In this document: positions 56,260 through 64,000 of the stretch, in pieces | Position numbering within the stretch: the first letter of the stretch is position 1 | Layout: each line of letters opens with the position of its first letter | NCBI RefSeq assembly: GCF_000006405.1 | Contig: NW_003205565.1 | Span: forward strand, 156,015-220,014 | Source of the DNA: Perkinsus marinus ATCC 50983 | Taxonomy: Eukaryota > Perkinsozoa > Perkinsida > Perkinsidae | DNA: 64,000 nucleotides | Reading direction: 5' to 3' | Notes under the pieces: generated by a model | What the model was told of the DNA's origin: nothing | Database searches by the model: none | The model's input: the letters and a program-made list of their open reading frames with translations, nothing else | Made by a program: the position numbers and the translations under genes

Positions 56260-57952
56260 CGTGGTAGCAGACCCACTAGAAAACCGGCTGAGGTGGCTGA
56301 CTAGCACGCTCACCACATCGAGCACTCACGGCATAGGAGGGTGTCAGCTCGATGGATCTCGCAGTTTGCCCACGTTACGCTGCAACTCACTCAACAGAAC
56401 GCTACACGCATTATTGTCAAATCACGAAACGCAGAAGTGAACGTACCTCAAAACTATCTACCGACTCACAGACCTCCACAGGACAGATGATACATTCTTC
56501 TTTTATATTATAACATATAAACTTTGTTCTATCATCGAGGTGTATTTCCATCCAAGTCGTTCCACCAACTCTCAAGGGGAAGTGATGGAGGCGGTAACTA
56601 TCTTGAGGACGGTGCCATTCGTCTCTACTAGCCTAACTATCGGTGGTGCACAGCGAACGCACAGGGCCGGTGATCTGACAGTGACAGTCGCAATATCAAG
56701 AGTCACGAAGCCGAATGATCGCTAAAGGACTCACGTCCCAGGTAGGGTTGCGAATTGACCCGTGGTTCCGGAACTCTCCGCCAGCTGTCTATAATGAGCG
56801 ATCCATACATCGTGGCACCTTTTATGATATCTGACGAACAGGGCGTTAAACGTCGAAGGGCTCGGTCATCGATAGGAAGTCTTTAGCCAAGAAGAGCTCA
56901 TTGCTCTAGCCTAGGCGCGAATTTTAAATCATGTAGAAATTCGGCAGATGAAATATCAGCGTGGACGTAATCCGATTCAGCTCGAGCTTACATTTTGCCA
57001 CCACATCCGCCACAAGTCATCAAGAATGGCCCACGGCCCTCTAGCTTGAAACAAATCGGGCACGGGTGAAGTCTCGAAACATTCTGATCTCGTTCGATAT
57101 CCTCAAACACGCCAGGTTTCTTCAGTGCTTCAGCCACTGCTTGTCTTGCCGCCGGTAACTTCAACACTTGCACATACACGAAAAGCAGGTGCCTGGGTTA
57201 GGATTGAAGTTTCGTTCGCTGCGAAGCCACAAGCCACAATGGTAGGGCAACTCACTCGCAGCAATAGTCCGGCGCAGCCACGAACGCAGGGCAATCGCAG
57301 GAAGGTGTTGAGTCGGGAGCGACGTTCACTGTAAACTGCTCACCACCATCGGTAACGAGACGGAACTGTTGCGCGATCACCGGGTGCTCATCCTGAATAT
57401 CGAACAGTAAGCTTGCTAAGAGTCTTCATCAGCGTCCCACCTGCTCCGTGGTAGTGAAACCGACCGAGTCTCTCCCGAGTAGCCGGATGGTGCTATTGAC
57501 ATTCTTTTTAGCACTGGTCTCAACCGGGGCTCCCGCCGACCCTAAGATGACCACGTCAACGGATTTCATCGGGAAAGCGATGACCACTATTTGTGAACCA
57601 GTGAAATACAGAACTGTATTCTCTTAGGGAAAGTACTTCCTAACTGAGCCCCGGAAACCTCCGACAATTTCATCACTATATATAACAAAAACCGACACTC
57701 ACTAAACAGTCCAGTCTGAGTGAACAATCGTCAAGAGAAATCGCGGCCCTAATTCGTAGCCCACGGCATACCACGCAGTTCCCGATCTGTTAAGGGGTGG
57801 AGCAAGGTTCGCGGGAGCGCTACACCATCCCTGCTAGCGCTGCTGCTCGAGCTCGGACTTGAAGGAGACCCCGCCCGTGATCCGGCTGATGACGACCTCG
57901 AATTGATGGATTCGCCCAACTCACTATGGGCCAGAGATAGCGCGGCTATCAA
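56260..57952 (-). CDS. SWIM and RING zinc-finger protein (ZSWIM2/MEX-like)
   Basis: Spliced exons give SPSSPSSSSSASRDG (Ser-rich start), FTGSQIVVIAFPMKSVDVVI, then DEHPVIAQQFRLVTDGGEQF and PSCDCPAFVAAPDYC. A GT-AG intron joins this to CEHLLFVYVQVLKLP. C-x-C-x9-C-x-H (counting the second Cys of YCCEH as the ligand) with the LLFVYVQVLKLP helix is a SWIM zinc finger. Next are a Cys-rich stretch RLHPCPICFKLEGRGPFLMT with CGGCGG and, further downstream, EECIICPVEVCESVDSF and CEIHRADTLLCREC, which look like RING elements. SWIM plus RING is the plan of ZSWIM2/MEX ubiquitin ligases. Both outer ends are uncertain: I found no good ATG upstream of 57952 and the stop was not fixed. Confidence 0.58.
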
Positions 57953-58029
57953 TACCTGTTAGATGATGACGCTGCTCTCCGATCACATGATATAGTCGTA
58001 GATTTAGTAAAGTATACGGTGATTCATAC

Positions 58030-58374
58030 TTAGTATACATTCAATACATGGGATGATGCTATGGACGTTCTTTCCGCGCTCGAGACCGGTTCGCTAGTGT
58101 TGACGAGCGGCCACCTCAGCTGCGTACGACCCACCCTCTGCCTGAGGGCCTCTGGCCTGCTTTTCAATAGAGGCAACAAGACCGCTGAAATTTGCGCATC
58201 TGTAAACCTGCTGAAGATGGTGTTAACCACCTGAGTGACTGGTTCACGACGAAAGACTCGGAAAAGAACCAGCACTCGCCAATGATCGGTGCTGCCCTGT
58301 GTGACAGATGAGATTCTCGGTGGGGAAGGAACCGGGGGAGACTCTCCTGGAGGACGCAGGGAAGGGTTGGACAT
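58030..58374 (-). CDS. Pro-rich hypothetical protein
   Basis: An uninterrupted frame starts MSNPSLRPPGESPPVPSPPR and continues VVNTIFSRFTDAQISAVLLP, LLKSRPEALRQRVGRTQLRW, ending SHVLNVY. A GT-AG-like segment inside could be an intron. The middle looks like a helical domain, but I recognise no family. It lies between the SWIM/RING and isoaspartate methyltransferase genes, all on the minus strand. Confidence 0.4.
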   Translation of the reverse strand: MSNPSLRPPGESPPVPSPPRISSVTQGSTDHWRVLVLFRVFRREPVTQVVNTIFSRFTDAQISAVLLPLLKSRPEALRQRVGRTQLRWPLVNTSEPVSSAERTSIASSHVLNVY

Positions 58375-58683
58375 TGCACCGTAGTAAACGGTCTATGCCT
58401 CTCTGCAAGAAAAAGGCTCCAGTTGGCACCACACAGATTATTCAACTACTGGAATCAATCGAAAACGGGAGGAGAGTTAAAGTTGCCATCATTTTGGTTC
58501 CTCGACAGCTACTGCTAAGATGCCAATTTTTCAGAGAGAACCCTTCTCGCAGATCAAGCCGTACCACCAAACTACTCTCGAGACGCCCTACTCGTTACTC
58601 TCTTCAAAACAACTGGACAGCCCTGTGATGAAGTCAAATAGTTTTCAGTTAATGAATGGAATAACACAGCTCAATACAGAACT
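58375..58683. other. Short spacer
   Basis: The spacer lies between the 3' end of the isoaspartate methyltransferase gene and the Pro-rich frame, both on the minus strand. It may contain a 5' exon of the latter. No other element is seen. Confidence 0.35.
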
Positions 58684-60469
58684 TTACAACTCGTCGCTGT
58701 CGTCGCTGATAGCCGCCTCTCTCGGCTTGACCAGTGGTACATACTGGACTCCCATGAGCGGCTCTTTCGTCACAGCACCAGTCTCGTCCTTGTCGATTTG
58801 ATAGAAGATCTGAACGTGCGATGGGACGAGACCGTGAGAGGCTGACGACGCGGCTCACTTGAGAACCACCGTAGGGCCCAACAGGGATCACCATCCTTCC
58901 ACCTCGCTTCAGTTGATCGATCAAAGCCCTCGGCACACTCTCAGCTGCTGCACCAACGTGGATTGCGTCGTACGGCGCTTCAGCCGCGTACCCAGACCAC
59001 CTATCACGAAATCTACGGGATTTTCCACAAGCTAGCCGCGGAGAATCCTTCATGGGGGAAGAGTGCAGTTCGCTTGCTAAACCCGATATTGCCCACGATA
59101 CAGGGGGGAATACTCCCTACTCAGCGCTCAGGAACCATATGAGGTCGAGCAGTGCAAGTGCGTTGCAAATTCGAAGCCCCTTAGGGACGCCTCACAACAC
59201 GTTACAGACTAGCGAACATCATCCAATACAACGAGGAGCGCTAGTCGGTGTTGTTGAACTATAACAACAGTGATTACCAATAATCCGTGTTAGTTGTAGC
59301 AGTGAGTTACAGCAGTAAATCAGAAAAATAATTTTGTGAGCTACGTAATGATGATTGCCCACAGCACTCACCCGTCTCCTTCAACGAGCTCTAGGCGGCC
59401 GGACTCCAACAGATCACCATCTTTCTTCCTCACATTCGCCAAGGAGAACTGCACCAGAGGTGATATGTAGCTGAGCACTAACAATAGAATCCTAATCGGG
59501 CTCGATAGCTCAGAGCCCTACAACCCTTGTATTGGCAAGCTCAGCTTGTTCGCAGAGGACCGATCTCAGAGCTAGAATAGCAAATCGGAGAATCATACGC
59601 TGCGCAGGAAAAATTGACTACCACGACTGCTACCCCCTGTCATAATCTCTGACTCACAAACCCGAAACGGGATACATTCGATGCACATCTACTAAGAGGA
59701 GTACCGCGAGTTATTCTCCGAGAAAAGGGGACCGATTTTCCCAACAACAATGAAACCGATCAGGTACCATTCACTGACATCGTTTCTCCTCATCTGGTCG
59801 TGAATACGACGACCAAGAAAGACCATCCCCCCTTCCTAAAGCCCTGAGCACTCACTCTATGCCAACCACTTTGCTGTTCTCGCCGGCCATCCGTGCCATG
59901 CACACAGCCAGGTAGCCGCTGCCGCTACCCACATCGAGAATTCTAAAGAAATATGAGAATATGAAAAGGAACATTCGCCGAGTTAGTCAACCCGAGACAA
60001 GGTATCAGAAATACTCCACGACATGTAATTTCGACTCCCTTACTTTTTGCCTCCACCGGCAATAAATGGCTCTAACAGTTCCAGCGCATGCGCGTGCATG
60101 TGAGGGGCGCTTATCGTAGCACTGTGACCGATGGGTTGCGGTGAATCGTCGTATGCTCTGGCCCTATCGAGGACGTAGTTGGCGCGGTCAACCGATATCT
60201 GCGGAGCGCCAATGCGACACTTACGAGCGAGCGGTGGAAAATTTCAAAGATTGGGGCAGCTGCGAACACACGAAGTGCTTCAGCCGAAACACCAGGAATT
60301 GATGCGCGTATCCAATAAGCGAGCAGCAATCGAAAGACGACCGATACAAAGGAAGTTGGACTCCAAGACCGACCATAGCCTGAAAGACTGCCGTCGAATG
60401 GATCACTCCGTTCCTTCTCAGATTCTCAACAAGCCCAGTATTCGACGTTGACGAAGAACGCCAGGCCAT
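58684..60469 (-). CDS. PCMT1: Protein-L-isoaspartate O-methyltransferase
   Basis: PCMT repairs aged proteins by SAM-dependent methylation of L-isoaspartyl residues. The start at 60469 gives [20 protein letters not shown] then [13 protein letters not shown], almost the textbook N-terminus (MAWRSS, LVxNLRxNGxI). Later exons give [20 protein letters not shown] (about 60135-60090; substrate loop) and [20 protein letters not shown] (SAM motif I, about 59940-59880) followed by ENSKVVGIE. The exon at about 59450-59390 gives [11 protein letters not shown], and the next gives [20 protein letters not shown] with [18 protein letters not shown]. The last exon reads [12 protein letters not shown] and ends ISDDSDEL. 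The final tetrapeptide SDEL is like the -RDEL end of one human isoform, which could mean ER retention. Introns are longer here (300-400 nt) than elsewhere in the window. Confidence 0.93.
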
Positions 60470-60728
60470 CAAATAGGAAAGATATCTCAGCACAGTAAAC
60501 TGGCTAGAGAGGGGTTAGCTAACACAGTGTTCGATCGAACCCACCGAATCTGCAGAGCACCCCGACTCTCCCAGAATCGTCACGTTTCAACGCGACACAT
60601 TACAAGGTATAAGATTTTCCATGAGATAAATTGTCCTCACAGATTGGCAACTGGGCATGCTACAGCTACATTGTCAGAAAGTAGAGAACCTCCTCTTGAT
60701 CAGCTGGATACCGCAGGGACCGTTCTCC
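60470..60728. other. Short spacer
   Basis: The spacer holds the 5' flank of the PCMT gene and the 3' flank of the next minus-strand gene. No feature is seen. Confidence 0.35.
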
Positions 60729-63700
60729 TCACAAAGCCGTCTTCATCCGCTTCGACCCGTTGGGTAGAGCCTCATCGCACCCGCCGAAGTGGTCCACAGA
60801 GCTAGCCGCGAAAGCCTCACTCCTCCTCTTGCGTCGCTGGCGTCGTGGTGACTCTATCATCTCGAAGGCCAGACCAGGGCCCGTGGGAGCATTGAGGGAC
60901 GGAGCCCCACTCGCAACTGAATCTTCAGGAGAGGACGCTGGCACCGAGGCCTGCTCCTGAGGCAATGCTGTACGATGAACTGGGACAGCACACAACGATC
61001 GCTACCTGTTCATCAGGACACTCCTCCGGCACTGTGGCCAGCGGGCTCAGTAAGACCTGAGGAGGGAACAACTATTCCGCTCGTTTCCCACAATGCAATA
61101 CTGAACGATGAGGAGTATCCAAATGGATGGTATGCCCTAGAAATTCAGCGTCATGTGCAGAGATGAAAAAGATCGAACGCTTACACAAACTGGAAATGAG
61201 TCTTCGCTGGGAAGGCAACACTTTGCCAACCACAATTTGCAGAGAAGCAGATCTTGCACTCGGCATTTCTCACGGAGAAAATACACACCGAGATGGCAAA
61301 GTCCATACGATGAGAATCATCGGTGTCCCCAGAAGCAGCGAGCAGCTACGCTACCTTAGCCGCCAGGTTGATAGGCTCCGGCTCTTGTGATTTCCTCGCG
61401 CTACACTTAGAGATAGAGCGGCTGCGCAGCATCGATCGTTTGTTCCGAGTAGCCGGCGTCGGGGTTGTCATTTCCAACAACGCCATAGTAGCTTCCAGTG
61501 GGAGTGCAGGTAGTTGCGGCACATCTCCTGGTGAAAAAAGACCGCGGGAACCGGACTGAGACATGAGTGCTGATCGCCTCGTTAGCGACGGCCTCCGTTA
61601 CCGTTGAGCCCACTGGCGTGAACAGGCGTCTGCTATGTTCGGTGGGAGTACCCTGAAAGAGTATCTCATATCCACAAAGACCTTCCCCAGCAAGACTCGA
61701 ACGACTGCCCTCACTCTGCCAAAAGCAGCATATCCAAGCCAACCGTGGTTAGCCGCCATTTCCCCTCGCCGACGCTCAATCGTCAGAGGCGTGGCCGGCA
61801 CCAGGACTCTCGGACGTCTGACTGGAGAAACCCTCTTCGGAGCCATAGCTGGCACAGCAGGAAGCAGCGCAGTATCGCAATTAGCCGGCGAGATCAGAGA
61901 GGAGGGCCCAAACTCGACTGAAATGAAGTCCAATAAGAGACACTCAAGGAAGGAGTTTACTTCCTGGTGGGTCGAAAGCCTCTGCGCTGAGTCTGATACG
62001 ACCAGCAAGCGGCGATAACGACTGATCCTCGTGACCGAAGAAACCATTGCCGAAGTGCCCATCTGAGCCAATCATGGAAGTTCCGGAATCCACAGAGTTG
62101 CGCGGAGTTACATTCATCGTAAAAGCTCCCACCAGGGACGTGTTGACGGACTTCAATATTCGGCCCCTTAGGCTTCCGGTGATACCTTGGAAACAAGAAC
62201 GCGAGAACAAAGTAGCAATAACCGGTGGCAAGCACGAGCTTCCCCACAAGAGGGTCTTAAATACCGCATCGGATAGCTCACCGCTCCATGCGCCTGGCTC
62301 GATCGGCCTGTGGCTTCCCGATGAAACTCGAACTCTCAGTTGCGGTCTCTTTTGCTGACGCGGTCTTCCTTCGGCGGACCATCTGACAGTGATGAATGAC
62401 AATTGAATCGTTATTTTCTAGAAGACGCTTTTTCGAAAACCACTGATGAACGTCTTTGATCCCACACGCGGTTTTTCCTCACTTCGTCCTGCACGGCCTC
62501 CTCAATTGACTTTCGCGATTTCCTCGGCGGATCTGGTTCGTCGAGCTCATCCAAGGCTGCGTCACCTTCAACAGGCTCATCTTCTTCAACTACGCTATTC
62601 TCGGCTCGCTTCCGAGCCACATCTCGTCGGTCCTCGCGCTGAGGTAGGACTCACGCGAGAGCCGATCGGCCTCCACCTGTGCTCACTTGTTTGTCAGGCA
62701 AGTCACCCGCTCGGGACCACAACCGGTCCATAATCTCATCGTCGACGTCAAAGTCGAGATGCTGTAGACATCTCCGCTGAAGCTCCACGAAGGGGATTTG
62801 CCAGAGGCAGTGTGGAAGCACGAAACGCTCGAGAAATTCACAAGGTGTTGGAGGGATGTTGGGACTGATATCTTGCCACTCAGGATCGTCTTGTACCTCA
62901 CGAAAAAAACACTACGAATTGAGAAAGCGATCTTGAATGCCCACACGGGAATCTGGTTACACAAAGGTGATGCGGGACCAACATTCTAGAGAACGATTTG
63001 ACGTTGAAATAGGTAATAGTACTGACCATGGAGGACGAGTTCAAGCTGTAGTCATCATCATCGGATGTTCGATCAGTCTAGTGATTTAGGACTTTCAAGT
63101 CTCATGCATATGATCCAGGTTCGAACCTCAGGATGGTAATTTTAAGAACACCATTGCCTACCGTATTAGCATCTTCGCCTTTTCCCAACAGAACTGCATG
63201 ATGGAGATCTTCCATGTGCACGGCGACCCGGTGGTACAACTCAGCCGCAGCATTCCATTCCTTTTCACACGCTGCGGCCAGCGACTGATCGTCGAGCTCC
63301 TTCAACAAGTACAGCATACGGCAGATATCCAAGTGCACGCAGAATAAGTTCAGCGCCCACGAGATCTACCAAACAGGCAGGCGCATCAAGAAGGATCTTT
63401 CCGGATTTCCATTTTACTCACAGATTTATGTTTCCGTTTGTTGCCGCGGCTCAAGCCTTTCTGAATGTGTGCCATAAATTGACCACTAGAGGGACTCTTC
63501 ACCGCTGTGATTTGACTCAGCGAATGCAGGACGGCAGCGACGCGGCTTCGATCGCCACTCTCCGTAACATAGCGGAGATAGTCAGTGATGATCCCGTTGC
63601 TGAAGGCGGAGTACTGCCCGCTAACGTCACCCGAACCGTATGACATGCCCTCAAACTGGCTTGACAGGAACCCATCAAGTTCCACCTGAGCGGAGCGATG

Positions 63701-64000
63701 AAATTGGGCATTGCCTCATTTCATTATCAACCACACCTGTGAGAGAGACTCAGCATTTTCTGCAAGCAGTGGCCGCTCCCTCGCAGGAACTTCAACCTTC
63801 TGCGAGCTCTGCGAGGGCTCCCCGTCCTGCCCCGTTTCTTCCTGAGTTGCAGCTTCGTCATACCGCCGAGGTAAAGGACCCTGCTTAAACTATGAGAGCG
63901 GAACTAAGATGAGTTGGTATACAGGTTCCATGCTTTCATCCTTCATCACTGGAACCATTCGGCCGTTCACTCGCGTCCACACTATCTTCTCAGCAGCGCC
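60729..64000 (-). CDS. Unrecognised large multi-exon nuclear-type protein (5' end outside window)
   Basis: The gene enters from the right edge. In order, exons give KIVWTRVNGRMVPVMKDES (about 63985), QDGEPSQSSQKVEVPARERP, LDGFLSSQFEGMSYGSGDVS with NGIITDYLRYVTESGDRSR, and HLDICRMLYLLKELDDQSLA with WNAAAELYHRVAVHMEDLHH. FDVDDEIMDRLWSRAGDLPD is joined across a short intron to REDRRDVARKRAENSVVEED. Then VNTSLVGAFTMNVTPRNSVD, RVSPVRRPRVLVPATPLTIE and PTPATRNKRSMLRSRSI follow. The end is SPRRQRRKRRSEAFAAS and KRMKTAL, stop at 60729. Helical segments alternate with acidic and basic low-complexity stretches, and the C-terminus looks like a nuclear localisation signal. I do not recognise a family. 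Exon joins are approximate. Confidence 0.45.
63061..63135 (+). other. tRNA-like A/B-box remnant
   Basis: An A-box-like TAGTGATTTAGG begins at 63079 and a perfect GGTTCGAACC B box lies at 63118-63127, close to tRNA spacing. The T stem and the acceptor stem do not pair well, so this is not a working tRNA. It could be a decayed tRNA or tRNA-derived short repeat inside an intron of the minus-strand gene. Confidence 0.2.

Noticed and set aside
1-64000. Prokaryotic defence island, CRISPR array or operon-like novel system
   Set aside because: The window is eukaryotic with spliced housekeeping genes; no spaced direct repeats, cas-like genes or co-oriented overlapping clusters are present.
1-64000. 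Spliced-leader gene or intact relict leader
   Set aside because: I looked for the dinoflagellate/perkinsid leader core (TTTTGGCTCAAG-like) by eye on both strands and found no convincing match.

Overview
The window is nuclear DNA from an intron-rich protist. Most genes are broken into many small exons by very short GT-AG introns, usually about 25-60 nt. The genes encode ordinary eukaryotic proteins, with no operons or ribosome binding sites. Gene density is high, at roughly 25-30 genes in 64 kb on both strands. The protein set, the compact introns and what look like splice acceptors directly upstream of start codons suggest a perkinsid or dinoflagellate-like alveolate such as Perkinsus. This assignment is inference; no rRNA or spliced-leader gene is present to prove it. 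Position 20908-21007 is a 100-N scaffold gap. Gene limits below are first start to stop with introns included. They were read by eye, so some outer exons are uncertain.

Layout. 0.4-5.8 kb, minus strand: a CEP164-like WW protein, an epsin (ENTH) and a tiny RING protein. 6.0-13.2 kb, plus strand: trans-2-enoyl-CoA reductase, a membrane-anchored methyltransferase-like protein and an intronless DEAH RNA helicase. 13.5-15.8 kb, minus: a WDR74/NSA1 ribosome-assembly factor, divergent from a polypeptide GalNAc-transferase (16.0-19.0 kb, plus). 19.6-20.9 kb: a ubiquilin-like protein running into the gap. 21.2-24.7 kb: the SUMO E1 subunit UBA2. 24.9-32.3 kb: RAD50. 33.4-35.8 kb, minus: a PAICS-type PurC-PurE fusion. 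36.2-39.5 kb, minus: a CLC chloride channel/exchanger. 40.0-41.4 kb, plus: a Whirly-like protein. 42.8-46.0 kb, minus: an RBM28/NOP4-like nucleolar RRM protein. 46.4-49.9 kb: several unrecognised small genes. 50.0-52.3 kb, plus: two tandem DGAT2 genes. 52.7-55.4 kb, plus: a Cys-rich orphan and a C2HC zinc-finger protein. 55.6-60.5 kb, minus: a small hypothetical protein, a SWIM/RING protein, another hypothetical and protein-L-isoaspartate methyltransferase. 60.7-64 kb, minus: an unrecognised nuclear-type protein that runs off the window.

The genes do not form one pathway; they are housekeeping functions in lipid synthesis, purine synthesis, genome maintenance, ribosome assembly, ubiquitin/SUMO, trafficking and cilia. 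No mobile gene, CRISPR array, prophage or defence system is visible. The most notable points are the PurC-PurE fusion, a 119-bp identical tract shared by the two DGAT2 paralogues (a gene-conversion signature), a nested inverted-repeat element inside a UBA2 intron, a GalNAc-transferase with an unusual hydrophobic N-terminus, and a Whirly-fold candidate with an odd reading-frame step.
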